From: Bacillus weihaiensis
GTDB taxonomy: Bacteria; Bacillota; Bacilli; Bacillales; Bacillaceae
Assembly: GCF_001889165.1 (NCBI RefSeq)
Contig: NZ_CP016020.1
Location: 2,020,501 to 2,084,500 of the forward strand
DNA: 64,000 nt
Reading direction: 5' to 3'
In this document: positions 34,959-44,900 of the stretch, piece after piece
Position numbering within the stretch: the stretch's first letter is position 1
Layout: every line of letters starts with the position of its first letter
Notes under the pieces: model-generated
Told to the model about the DNA's origin: nothing
The model's input: the letters and a program-made list of their open reading frames with translations, nothing else
The model's database searches: none
Position numbers and translations under genes: made by a program

Positions 34959-35299
34959 CAGCATTTATGGGCTCTTATACGCTAAAACACAACTTTGCCG
35001 ATTCAAAGGAACTAAGCTACAAAGCTACTGAATTAAAAAAATCACTCGACGAGATCCGTGACCTAGGCACTGACTTCGCAACATTCATGAAAAAAGAAAT
35101 GGAAAATGAAAACGGAGAACTAGTTAACGCCATCAACCAAGAAATCATCGACCAACACCGCAATCATAACCTAATCTTAGACCACTGTGAAGATACGATC
35201 ACATCCCTGACCAACAACTACACGAACTATGTAAACGATATGAGAAAGCAGGATGTTACTCTTTATTATAAATTTATTTCGATTGTGGAAAGTATGTGA
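34955..35299 (+). CDS. Small helical T7 partner protein (TlaA/DUF3130-like)
   Basis: 114 residues, all-helical by composition (DSKELSYKATELKKSLDEIR ... LILDHCEDTITSLTNNYTNY), no signal peptide, no WXG motif. It overlaps the toxin stop as ATGA. In T7 systems such small helical proteins bind the LXG-type end of the substrate to complete the secretion signal; in the TslA system two (TlaA1, TlaA2) are needed, whereas only one is seen here. GGAGG lies directly before ATG 34955 and 12 bases before ATG 34967, so the exact start is uncertain. Confidence 0.65.
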   Translation: MTAFMGSYTLKHNFADSKELSYKATELKKSLDEIRDLGTDFATFMKKEMENENGELVNAINQEIIDQHRNHNLILDHCEDTITSLTNNYTNYVNDMRKQDVTLYYKFISIVESM

Positions 35300-35306
35300 G
35301 GTATAG

Positions 35307-35333
35307 GGACTTACGGGTGTAGGTCTTTTTTTT
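35307..35333 (+). terminator. Terminator of the lipase-toxin operon
   Basis: GGACTTAC (35307-35314) pairs with GTAGGTC (35319-35325), one G-T pair, then a T-run. Confidence 0.7.
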
Positions 35334-35764
35334 GTTTGTATTTTCAGAAAACTAGTAAGTATTCCTTAAGTAAAAATCCTCAATATCTAGAAAAATGAAG
35401 TACTATATAATGTTAATAATTACATTTAACATTAAAGTGAAAGCAGAATTGGGAATAGACCACCTTTTCTTGATGTAACCGTCATGTAGGATACATTCAA
35501 TATCAACATGAGATTAAAGATTCACAGTTTTATTATTCATATTAAAAAATTCTATAGAAAACACTTTGACATCTATCATTAAAACTAATAATTTGTGCTG
35601 CAATGGTCAGAACAGAATATAACTAAATTAATCACAAAAACTCCTATGTCAATAAAGAGTTGCAATTCAAAAGGACTCGTAAAAACCAAGAAATATAACC
35701 TTCGTTGATTTGGAAGCTGCGCAAATTTCTGAGCTTAGGTAGGAGTATCATTTTTAGATGTAAA
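35334..35764. other. Intergenic stretch, no gene recognised
   Basis: About 430 bases between the toxin operon and the methyltransferase terminator. AT-rich, frames broken; no motif identified. Confidence 0.5.
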
Positions 35765-35797
35765 AATGCTAAAACAACTATAGTTTTAGCATTTTTT
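35765..35797 (-). terminator. Terminator of the DNA methyltransferase gene (bidirectional form)
   Basis: AATGCTAAAAC (35765-35775) and GTTTTAGCATT (35783-35793) form a perfect stem with T-rich tails on both strands. Confidence 0.8.
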
Positions 35798-35806
35798 AAA
35801 ATAGGT

Positions 35807-37078
35807 TTACAGTAGTACAAGTTGGTGTGTTGTCTCTCTTTTTTTAATTAAGTAATCCATGTTTTCTATACTCCATTTTGCAATAGGTGAAATCATCACT
35901 CTAGCTAATTCAACTGGAACTGCATTTCCAATCTGTTTATATACTTTATCAATTTGACTGTTTTTACTACCAGCAGTTTTTAATCCTTTTGAAAAAGTAA
36001 ACCAATCAGGAAAAGTCTGGATTCTGGCTATTTCCTTAGAAGAGAGACGTCTATGTTTTTCAGCACCACCTGGTAATTCCCATAAATCCTTGTCAATCTT
36101 TCTCATTGATTCACCTGAAGGATGAAGAGGTGCTTGTCTTCCAGAAGCTTGTATTGTAAAACTTGGGTCTTCCCAAGTCTTTTTTCTATTTCTAGATAGG
36201 TACATAGAGGAAAAACCACCTTCATACCATTCACCTGGATCATCAATTAAATCATATATAGAGTCTTTTAATGTTTTATATGGTAGTAGGTCGTTTTTCA
36301 CACCATGTGTTGGGTTTGGAAACTCATATTTGTATTTAATATCGTTTCTTACGCCTACAATAAAAACACGTTCACGGTTTTGTGGTGCACCATAGTCGAC
36401 TGCATTAACTAGTTGAAACTTTACTTTGTAACCTGCAGATTCAAAGTCTTGTATGATTTGTTTTGCTACTTCTCCTTTTCCAAGCGTTAATAGTCCTTTG
36501 ACGTTTTCTGCTACAAAAAAGAAAGGTTTAGTTTGAAGTAAACATCTTATAAAATGAATATATAAAAAATTCCTTTCATCATCAATTAATCTAGGTCCAG
36601 CCTCACTAAACCCAGGACAAGGAAATCCGCCTATTACCATATCACTCATTGGAAAGTTCTTAATTTTACGGATGTCTTTTTCAATTTGAAATACTGATGA
36701 TGGAAAGTTATTTTTATATGACTGATTAGCTTCTTTAAACATGTCAATAGTACAAACAGTATGGAAAATACTGTTTGTACGTAATCTATCGTAAGAATCT
36801 TTAATATTATATTGTGATTCAACTTCTTCTTTACCATAAAGCGCATCTAATCCTGCTAACTCAGTACCTAGGTCAAGACCACCACATCCTGAGAATAAAC
36901 TTACAACATTTAATTTATCTGATCGAAAATTAATAGTAGAGAAATCTTCAGCATCATTTACCGATTGTAAACGTAATTGCTCCTCAGTAATTTTTTCAAG
37001 CAGAAGATTTTGCACATCTGCAACATCATAATTCTTTGCCGGTTTATATTTAGCTCGTCCGCGTTCTTCAATTTTCAA
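35807..37078 (-). CDS. DNA (cytosine-5) methyltransferase
   Basis: About 423 residues. Motifs of C5 methyltransferases in order: I VVSLFSGCGGLDLG (~residue 57), IV GGFPCPGFSEAG with catalytic Cys (~155), VI FVAENVKGL (~190), VIII QNRERVFIVGVR (~230), a short target-recognition region, and IX/X with SRIQTFP-like ARIQTFP and KQIGNAVPVELA. It would methylate the recognition site of a restriction system. TTG 37078 is taken as start because the apparent GTG at 37087 lies inside the ribosome site AGAGGTGAT. Divergent from the 574-residue gene at 37204. Confidence 0.92.
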   Translation of the reverse strand: MKIEERGRAKYKPAKNYDVADVQNLLLEKITEEQLRLQSVNDAEDFSTINFRSDKLNVVSLFSGCGGLDLGTELAGLDALYGKEEVESQYNIKDSYDRLRTNSIFHTVCTIDMFKEANQSYKNNFPSSVFQIEKDIRKIKNFPMSDMVIGGFPCPGFSEAGPRLIDDERNFLYIHFIRCLLQTKPFFFVAENVKGLLTLGKGEVAKQIIQDFESAGYKVKFQLVNAVDYGAPQNRERVFIVGVRNDIKYKYEFPNPTHGVKNDLLPYKTLKDSIYDLIDDPGEWYEGGFSSMYLSRNRKKTWEDPSFTIQASGRQAPLHPSGESMRKIDKDLWELPGGAEKHRRLSSKEIARIQTFPDWFTFSKGLKTAGSKNSQIDKVYKQIGNAVPVELARVMISPIAKWSIENMDYLIKKRETTHQLVLL

Positions 37079-37203
37079 AAATATCACCTCTAATAGTTAT
37101 ATATTTTATCATTAAACAAGAAAAAAGGCCAGATTAAACTTCCTTGTTTATTATTTCCAATTGTTGAGTTAAAATATTTAAAAGGATTGGAGGAGTTACC
37201 TAC

Positions 37204-38928
37204 ATGAGTCGCTCTAAGAAAATCGGGGATGGACATGTCTTAGATGTAGCAAAGAATATAAAGCGAGTAATTAAAGGTCAAACTTTATATTCCAAAAAAG
37301 AAACTACGTTAAACACTGTAAATTATATATTAGAAGAATATCCCAATATAATAGATATAGAGTCCAAATTTGAAAAAAGCACACCAGATAAACATGCTGA
37401 TATTACAATTACGCTAGATTGTAAATCAAAGGTTGAGATAAATCTCTTTTTAATCAAAGGAAGAGGGAAAATCCAACCCAAAAATCTTGGTGCTCTAAGT
37501 TTTTTGAAAAAGTACTTCCATGCTGGTGATATACAACTAAAATTCAACCAATTATTTGAAAGTGAATATCTAAATTATCTACGGAAAATTGATTCTAAAA
37601 ATGAAAGTGAAGTTCTATACAAAAATAAAACTGAACTTAAGAAATCAATTGAAAGATCCTATAGTCATTTTTCAGAAGAAATTGAACCAATTCGTAAAGG
37701 GTTTTTATTTAGAATACGAGAACACTGTTTTACACTTTTGCGAGAACAGTATAATGAACGGCTAGACGATTTGAGTAAAGCATTTAAAGATTTATTATTA
37801 CTAGATTCAACTAATATTATAACACGATACAATAATAAGAACAAATGTTTGTGTATTGAAAAGTTGAACTTTCAAGATCATAATAGTTCAACTATCAATA
37901 TTTATAAAAAAGGTAGAAACTCCATAGGTTTAAGTAAAGGAAATACCTCATTATTGATCCGTTTTAAATTTGAAAGTGGACCAACTTCCTCTATAAAGCT
38001 TGCAACTAGTTATGAGGAAATTTTTAATGAAGATAACCAAATTGAAGATAGAAATAAAAAGGATCTTTATGAATTTGAAAAACTTTTAAAAATTCATAAG
38101 CAAACTAAAGATGGGAATATTAGTAATGCAATCGGAAAGTGTAATGAGGCTCTAGTATATTATGAAATAATAAAATCCAATTTATCTGTAAAGCAAGTAG
38201 ATAATGAAGAATATAAGACTATTTTTAATAAATATTCTGAATTAATTCCTTCTTCTACGATTAAAGATATGATGAATACAAATCAAAATACTATTATGAA
38301 TTTGAATTCATATCTAACAAATAAATATAAGTCATACACCATTGATAGTATACAACTTGTGCCAGATAGTTATATGACAAATCGCCTTGATACTAGTGAT
38401 TTAAAACTAGTGTTATTGGTACATGGGAAAATGTATGAAGAGAAGTTTTCTTTAAAGGCTTACTCTAAAAAGGTAAAGAAATTAACAACTAAAAATCCAG
38501 GGGTAGGAACTATTCTAAGTGATCAGTACTTTGGGATAGGATCTATGGAAAATACAATAGCGGAAACAAAGGAGCAATTTTCTAATAATACATTGGATCA
38601 TCAACAATGTTTAATTAAAGTATCAGAAGAAATAGGTAAGAAGTTAAAGTCAGCAGAGCAACATGAATTAAAACAAGGTATTAGAAATTTATTAGGTGAG
38701 TCGGCTCTAATTATTTCATTTTATAGTCAAAACGAAAGCGTGATTTTGGAGCATGGAAATGTAAGTACAAAAGTTAATGTATTAGAGAAATCTCCATCTC
38801 CTATACAAACTACACTTACATGGAATGAAAATAATGAGGAATTATCGCTCAGGGTTAAATTTAGTTCTGGTCATGATAAAGGGTGGTCTTCTCTAAAATT
38901 ATCTTGTGAAGTAAAGTTAAATATATGA
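37204..38928 (+). CDS. Unrecognised 574-residue protein, candidate restriction endonuclease
   Basis: 574 residues, soluble, Lys- and Asn-rich, no signal. Starts MSRSKKIGDGHVLDVAKNIK. At residues ~60-95, PDKHADITITLDCKSKVEINLFLIKGRGK could be a degenerate PD-(D/E)XK-like core (D...E-x-n-K), but the spacing is not classical, so I do not claim it. The C-terminal half is beta-rich with ESALIISFYSQNESVILEHG. It is divergent from a cytosine methyltransferase by 125 bases, the typical place of the partner restriction enzyme. GGATTGGAGG lies upstream of ATG 37204. Lower GC than its neighbours fits a horizontally gained gene. Confidence 0.5.
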   Translation: MSRSKKIGDGHVLDVAKNIKRVIKGQTLYSKKETTLNTVNYILEEYPNIIDIESKFEKSTPDKHADITITLDCKSKVEINLFLIKGRGKIQPKNLGALSFLKKYFHAGDIQLKFNQLFESEYLNYLRKIDSKNESEVLYKNKTELKKSIERSYSHFSEEIEPIRKGFLFRIREHCFTLLREQYNERLDDLSKAFKDLLLLDSTNIITRYNNKNKCLCIEKLNFQDHNSSTINIYKKGRNSIGLSKGNTSLLIRFKFESGPTSSIKLATSYEEIFNEDNQIEDRNKKDLYEFEKLLKIHKQTKDGNISNAIGKCNEALVYYEIIKSNLSVKQVDNEEYKTIFNKYSELIPSSTIKDMMNTNQNTIMNLNSYLTNKYKSYTIDSIQLVPDSYMTNRLDTSDLKLVLLVHGKMYEEKFSLKAYSKKVKKLTTKNPGVGTILSDQYFGIGSMENTIAETKEQFSNNTLDHQQCLIKVSEEIGKKLKSAEQHELKQGIRNLLGESALIISFYSQNESVILEHGNVSTKVNVLEKSPSPIQTTLTWNENNEELSLRVKFSSGHDKGWSSLKLSCEVKLNI

Positions 38929-39059
38929 TACAAGGGATCAAAATTACGTTTTTCTATAGGATTAGTGATTTTCGATAGATTGTAAATCTGGACCTATTCC
39001 TATGCTTTAATATAATCGGATAAAAGTAAAAATAAGTAACTAAAAATACTTATGATACA

Positions 39060-39101
39060 TAAAAAGGTGCGAAAACATGGAGTTTTTTACCTTTTTTTAC
39101 T
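39060..39101 (+). terminator. Probable terminator after the 574-residue gene
   Basis: AAAAAGGT (39061-39068) and ACCTTTTTTT around a loop; moderately convincing because the loop is long. On the minus strand it would end the NUDIX transcript with an equal T-run. Confidence 0.45.
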
Positions 39102-39136
39102 CGAAATGAAGTATTAAGGTTAAAATACGAACTTCT

Positions 39137-39532
39137 TTAATACTCACTAATAAGCTGCTCAACTGCTGGAATATCAGCTGGAGCCCATTTAAGTGAGTCT
39201 AGATTTTCTCTTTTTAACCAAATTAAAGTGGAATGCTCACTAGGTGTTGGAGTCCCTTCAACAACTTTACACTTGATCGCGATTAAATTAATAATAAATG
39301 AATCGTATTCATGGGTATGATCATTAAAAAGATCAAATGTTTCGATCGTACAATCTAGCTCTTCCTTGATCTCTCTAACCAACGCAGAATAAATATCTTC
39401 ATTCTTCTCTACTTTACCACCAGGAAATTCCCACATATTAGGGATAGCCATTTCCGGTGAACGTAAAGCACAAAGTATCTCATTTTGTTCATTTTCAATA
39501 ATAGCTGCAACAACTTTTACTGTCTTTTTCAT
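39137..39532 (-). CDS. NUDIX hydrolase, 8-oxo-dGTP diphosphatase-like (MutT type)
   Basis: 131 residues. NUDIX box GGKVEKNEDIYSALVREIKEEL (G-x5-E-x7-REx2EE) is complete at residues ~39-60, and the preceding NMWEFPGGK is the MutT/CTP-pyrophosphohydrolase pattern. Family members hydrolyse oxidised or non-canonical nucleoside triphosphates in the cytoplasm. ATG 39532 with GGAGG five bases before it; the earlier in-frame ATG lacks a ribosome site. Confidence 0.92.
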   Translation of the reverse strand: MKKTVKVVAAIIENEQNEILCALRSPEMAIPNMWEFPGGKVEKNEDIYSALVREIKEELDCTIETFDLFNDHTHEYDSFIINLIAIKCKVVEGTPTPSEHSTLIWLKRENLDSLKWAPADIPAVEQLISEY

Positions 39533-39691
39533 AGTATCCTCCGTATTAACTTGATCTTTAAATATCATATCATTTTTTATTTTTATTAAAAAGGAAATAT
39601 GGTAGTGAATCTAAAGCTAATAGAGGAAAATAGCGGTATCTGTCGAATGATTGCGATGTAGAAACTATTAATTATATAGGAAGTGTCAATT

Positions 39692-40015
39692 ATGCCTACA
39701 TATAATAAACTTGTACGAGATAAAATTCCAGAAATTATTGATCAAACAGGTAAAAATTATGAAGTTAGAATACTCGATAAGGTAGATTATATAAAAGAAC
39801 TAAAGAAAAAAGCATATGAAGAATTAAATGAAATTGTTGAAGCGAAGGATCGAGAAAGTTCTCTTGAAGAACTAGCGGATTTATTAGAAGTAATACATGC
39901 AATAGCTGTGTACCATGGTTCAACTCTGGAAGAAATCAATTCAATTAGACAAGAAAAAGAAGAACAGCGAGGTAGCTTTAGTGAGAAAGTTTTTTTAATT
40001 GCAGTGGAAGATTAA
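39692..40015 (+). CDS. MazG/HisE-like pyrophosphohydrolase (phosphoribosyl-ATP pyrophosphatase-related)
   Basis: 107 residues. Begins MPTYNKLVRDKIPEIIDQTG, the signature of COG4997-type NTP pyrophosphohydrolases; the helical metal-binding part has KKKAYEELNEIVEA and EELADLLEVIHAIA (E-x2-E...E-x2-D). A house-cleaning nucleotide hydrolase is likely; substrate unknown. ATG 39692 follows AGGAAGTG. Divergent from the NUDIX gene. Confidence 0.85.
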   Translation: MPTYNKLVRDKIPEIIDQTGKNYEVRILDKVDYIKELKKKAYEELNEIVEAKDRESSLEELADLLEVIHAIAVYHGSTLEEINSIRQEKEEQRGSFSEKVFLIAVED

Positions 40016-40151
40016 CTAAACCCTCACTAAAATACAAACAAGATAATTCGAGCATTAAGAAAACCTAAATTTGAATGATTATAAGATTACATGCTCTGAA
40101 TATTTACATCTATAATATGAAAGCTTTTTAAGGGTGAAGGGAGAAAGAAAG

Positions 40152-41138
40152 TTGGGTCATAAACTAAAAGTCGGTGAGTTAAGAGAAATGTACTTAACCG
40201 ATGAAGAGATATGGAGAATTTTTACGATCATTTTATCAAACAAGTCAGTAAAATCTTCAACTTATAAATATGCTCTAATCAAAGCATTAATTGAAAATTT
40301 GTATCAAATAAATGAAGATTTTGAGTTAACTTATGATCAACTAGCTTACTCATTTACTAAGATTTATTGGAATTTAGTTGTTCACCATAACCTGTTAAAC
40401 CAGAACAGCGGACAAACGGCTAGAGTTGTTTCCATTATTAAAGAAGGACAACTAAAAAGTGGTATACCATCTGAAATGGTGTTCGATAAATTAGATGAAG
40501 CAATACAAATAAAGCTAGTAGGTAAAGTGAAATCAACAATGAAAATAAATGTATTTGGCGCACTATATGGAGATACAAGAGGGAGTTTTTATGCATTTGA
40601 TCATAAGAAGGAAACATTAAGACTAAATCCTTCGGTTCATAGTTTTATGTTAAATTACCAAAGGTTACTTGTCAATCTTACAAACTATCACATGGCTGCC
40701 ATGGTTGAACAATTAAACGAGGTACCTAGTATCAATTACCTTTTAGGTAAAGTGGAGAGCATAGCAAAACGATCTTCATTAAAACCCTTTGAGAAAGTAC
40801 TTTTAACGTATTTTAAAGCTGAATGCTTCTATTGTGGTAAGAAATTAACTGATAACAAGAGAGAAACACACGTAGATCATTTTATTCCTTGGTCATTCGT
40901 TCAGTCTGATCATATATGGAATCTTGTATTAGCTTGTAATACATGTAATAGTTCTAAGAGTGATAAGCTACCAACGAGAAATTATTTAGATTATATTATT
41001 GATAGGAATCAAGTCCTAAATGATGTAAAAGAGAATACCTCAATTACTATTTTAATGAATAATTATAGGTCAGAAAAGATTATTATGCTCTATGATTATT
41101 CAATTAAGAATGGCTTTGATTCAGTTTGGATTCCATAG
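40152..41138 (+). CDS. HNH endonuclease domain protein
   Basis: About 328 residues. The C-terminal third carries a zinc-bound HNH core: AECFYCGKKLTDNKRETHVD, then HFIPWSF, HIWNLVLACNTCNSSKSDKL, with Cys pairs CxxC/CxxC and the His-Asp/His-Asn residues in place. The N-terminal ~200 residues are helical, of unknown family, probably the specificity or regulatory part. TTG 40152 has GGGAGAAAG upstream; GTG 40134 is possible. It lies in the defence-like cluster and could be a stand-alone restriction nuclease. Confidence 0.78.
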   Translation: MGHKLKVGELREMYLTDEEIWRIFTIILSNKSVKSSTYKYALIKALIENLYQINEDFELTYDQLAYSFTKIYWNLVVHHNLLNQNSGQTARVVSIIKEGQLKSGIPSEMVFDKLDEAIQIKLVGKVKSTMKINVFGALYGDTRGSFYAFDHKKETLRLNPSVHSFMLNYQRLLVNLTNYHMAAMVEQLNEVPSINYLLGKVESIAKRSSLKPFEKVLLTYFKAECFYCGKKLTDNKRETHVDHFIPWSFVQSDHIWNLVLACNTCNSSKSDKLPTRNYLDYIIDRNQVLNDVKENTSITILMNNYRSEKIIMLYDYSIKNGFDSVWIP

Positions 41139-41192
41139 AAGGCATTATAGATATATATCCCCTTTAAAATTACGATTTTTGCAGAATACTTT

Positions 41193-41217
41193 CGACCCCG
41201 ACCACCGGGGTCGAATT
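41193..41217. repeat. GC-rich perfect inverted repeat after the HNH gene
   Basis: TTCGACCCCG and CGGGGTCGAA around a five-base loop, 54 bases after the HNH stop. It lacks a T-run, so at most a weak terminator. Confidence 0.55.
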
Positions 41218-41252
41218 AAATAACTTAATACAAATTCTAGTTTGTTCTTACC

Positions 41253-41456
41253 TTATGTTAAAAATGAATACCCCACACCAAATTGATCAGTTGCACATCC
41301 ATTACAAATATTGAGTTCAAACCGGTATTCTTTAGTAACTTTTCTTTCACCAAACGGGCACTTTCAATAAAGCCTTTTCCTCTCAATAACCTTCATTACT
41401 ATTCCGCTATTGTTTTCTTGCTGCTCTTCTTTATCAATAAATACAAAGTCTCCCAT
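41253..41456 (-). pseudogene. Small gene remnant, unknown family
   Basis: From ATG 41456 the minus strand reads MGDFVFIDKEEQQENNSGIV, MKVIERKRLY, stop, then continues in the same frame KCPFGERKVTKEYRFELNIC, NGCATDQFGV and a proper stop. A single nonsense codon interrupts an otherwise gene-like sequence with CPFG and CNGC cysteine pairs. Function unknown. Confidence 0.35.
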
Positions 41457-41979
41457 TAATGTATGTAGTATTTACATACTTGTAGTGAAGCAGCCTTTGG
41501 ACCTTCCCATTATGTGACTCCCAAACCGAATTCCAGTCCTTTGTAAGTAGATTTAACTTATAACTCCGGCTCTTCAGCAATCCCTCTATTTTAAAAGAGT
41601 ATGTTCAGATGTAGTTTTAGGATAGAGGGAACTAACTTTTTCTATATTACTTCTTTATTCCTTCTAACAATGATTGCTCTTAAATAGATTGGAAATAGGT
41701 CCAAATTGATATGAAAAAAGACGTATAAAAGTAAAAAGCTTCTAAAAATAGTCATAATATTACAATTTTCTAAAAAATCAAATAATTTAGGTTTAGGTAG
41801 ATAAAATGATTATTGAAGAGGTATGTATGGATATATGCGTTTACATTATGCTCTCGGTTGTTTGTCAAATCTAGTACTATAATGCTATATTCAAGCAGTG
41901 TTAACAAACATAACATAGGAGGTGAGTAATAGTAACACCAAAGTGTAAAGTGTATATAAAAAAAGGAGGATTTATTCAC
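41457..41979. other. Intergenic stretch before the surface amidase gene
   Basis: No intact frame. TACTATAAT near 41872 may be the -10 box of the amidase gene, but no suitable -35 was found. An AGGAGGTGAG at ~41918 has no start codon in range. Confidence 0.4.
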
Positions 41980-44900
41980 TTGTCTAATTCTATGAATACT
42001 TTTATCAATCAAAAAAGGGTTATTTTATCTGTTTCAATGATCATTCTGTTACTAATAGGGAGTGTCATCCTACCAACTAGTTTGGTTTCAGCTACTAATC
42101 TGAAATCTGATAACGGGGCTAGTTGGAGAATACATGATACTGTTCGTCCTAGTCTAGATACCGGGAGTTTTCGAACTGTAAGTGAATCTCCTATCCATGG
42201 TTTTGGTAACATATTTGTTCGTGTTTCTTCAACTCCTGAGCCCCTTTTTAATGATCAAATGATGCGGGGATTCGGACTAACCTATGATGGAATTGACACG
42301 TTTGAAACAACCCAAGCAGTAGACCTAGGCGGAGTACATATTACTCGTGAAATTAAGATGGATAGGTCAGAAAGCTGGACAAGATTCTTTGATAGTTTTA
42401 CCAATACAACCGATGAGACAGTTGTTGTTGAAGTTTCGTTTGGTGGTGCACTCGGATATGGTACAGGTGATGAACATGGTGCGATCCAAACTACTTCTGA
42501 TGGTGATAAAGTCATCACTCCAGCAGATGAATGGACAATTGCTGCCACTCCGAAAGACGATGAGCGCCCTGTAGGAGTTGTCATTGGTACACCAGCACCA
42601 TTTGAAGGTGCATTGACGAAGGTTGGTAACCAAGAACGAAATCCTTTTGAAACACCGTATGTAACAGAGGGACATGAATCAAATTTCTATGGGTACATTC
42701 ATACGTTGACAATTGAACCTGGAGAATCTGAATCATTAGCAAGATTCTTATTGGTTGGTGATACGCAAGGTTTAACAGCGATTCCATCCACTGAAGAAAA
42801 GCTTGATAATCTTGCAACAGAGCCTGACTTCACTGGTTTAACAACAGAAGAAATTTATTCATTAGAAAACTGGGACATTACTACTTTACCAGAATACAAT
42901 CCAGATACATTCTCTGAATCTATTACACTTGATTATCCAGAACCCCCAACTAAAGAAGAATTCTACACGACGTCGAACTATGATGTTGTGAATAAAACAA
43001 TCGCTGAACTTCAAACGGATATGGAAGTAGGCGTTACAACCTCAGAAGAAATCACACGTGCCTACCTAGACAGAATTGCTGCTTATGACAATGGTCAGTT
43101 TGGCTTCAATGCCTTTATAACAGTTGCTGAGAATGCAATTGAACAAGCAAAGGCAGCCGATGAAGCACGTTCTAATGGCCAAACAGGCTCACTCTTAGGA
43201 ATTCCAATTGCTATTAAAGATATTTTTGATACGAAAGACATGCCGAACACAGGTGGAAGCCTCGCATTAAAGGATTGGCAACCTGCAACGGATGCACACC
43301 AAGTTAATCTCCTGCGCGAAGCTGGCGCTGTCATAATTGGTAAGACTAATCTATCTGAGTTTGCATTCTCAGGAAGTCAAAGTGACAGTGGATTCGGTCA
43401 AGTTTGGAATGCCTTATATCCTTCCAAGACTTCTTATGGTTCAAGTGGAGGCTCATCTGTTTCTGTAGCCCTTAGCATGACCGCTGCAGCATTAGGTAGC
43501 CAAACCGGCGTTTCTCTTTATGCACCAGCAAATGGAGCTAGCATTACCATGTTCCGTGGGACTGATGGAATGGCAAGTGTTCACGGTGTCATGCCATTAA
43601 ATTGGGGACAGGATTATGCAGGTCCTATGGCTAGAACTGTGACAGACCTTGCCTATTTACTAAATGCAACAACAGGAACGGATGCAAAAGACATGCTTAC
43701 TGAGGAAGCTGATGAACATCGACCAGCTGATTGGACAGTTTCTCTTGATAAAAGCGCCTTACAAGGTAAACGAATCGGATATATCCCAAGTTCATTTGTC
43801 TCTGGTTTTGCAAATGATGGAACAGGGCAAGCAGTGATGGATCACTTTACTGACCTTGAGGCAGCAGGAGCAACGATGGTAGAGATGCCAGATCCACCAA
43901 GTAGACCTGATAGTGTGAAGGGAGACAAAACAGAAGAAGGTTGGGCGCGTTATATCGAACTTCATTCTAGCTTTCCTTTTGCTAAAGGAAGTGACATTTT
44001 AAAGGATGAAAACGTCTTACCTTACAACCATGAGGATGAAGACGCAACAAGAATGACTAGTGAAGAAGTTGATGCATGGTTAAATTACCGTACCGAATAC
44101 AAAGAACGAATCAAACAATGGATGGATGATAACAATGTTGATGCGATTGTTTATGCAGGTTTCCTAAGTGATATGTATAATAATGACAGCTCTATTTACC
44201 AATTGAGCGCAGATAGAGGAACCGGTGTATTAACTTCTAACGTAGGTCTACCAACTGTATTGGTTCCGGTAGGTACTAATCCTCATGGGTACTCTATTTC
44301 AATGCAACTAGTTGGTAGAGCATGGGATGATGCAAATATTTTAGGGATGGGCTATGCACTTGAACAACAAGCCAATGGCCAACAATTCACATCTTTTGCT
44401 CCTGCATTAGAGGTCATGGCAACAGATAATCCAGACCCAGAAGATCCAGATACGGGTAATCCTGATACAGAAGATCCAGACACGGACAATCCAGACACAG
44501 ACAATCCAGATCCAGATAACCCGGGAACAGATACGCCAGAGGCTAACACAGAACTAACACTTGGCGAACAAATGGTTGTAGTAGCTAACCAAACCTATAC
44601 CATTACAGGAACAAAAGCAAAAATTACAATGCCAGCTGACTTACCAGAAGGGTCAAAAGTAACCATTATAAAAGAAGATGCCACTGATCATGACGGATTA
44701 GAAGTTGCAGGTGAAGTACTAAATGTCACATTCGAATTTCCAGAAGGTTCAACTCCTCCTACTAATGGTTACACACTAACATTAGGTTATAATCAGGGGG
44801 CTGATACAGAACAACTAGCAATCTACTACTTTAACGAAACATCAAATGAATGGGAACATAAAGGCGGCGAAGTAAACGAAGAAGAAGAAACAATCACTCT

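Noticed and set aside
36646-36846. 66-codon minus frame inside the methyltransferase
   Set aside because: Out of frame with all methyltransferase motifs, which are continuous in the main frame.
42009-43334. Several 65-100-codon frames overlapping the amidase gene on both strands
   Set aside because: All lie inside the clearly coding amidase frame; they are products of its base composition.
44352-44549. Direct repeats that might suggest a CRISPR or satellite
   Set aside because: The repeats encode the Asp-Pro-rich stalk (NPDTEDPDTDNPDTDNP) of the surface amidase; unit length varies and there are no spacers.
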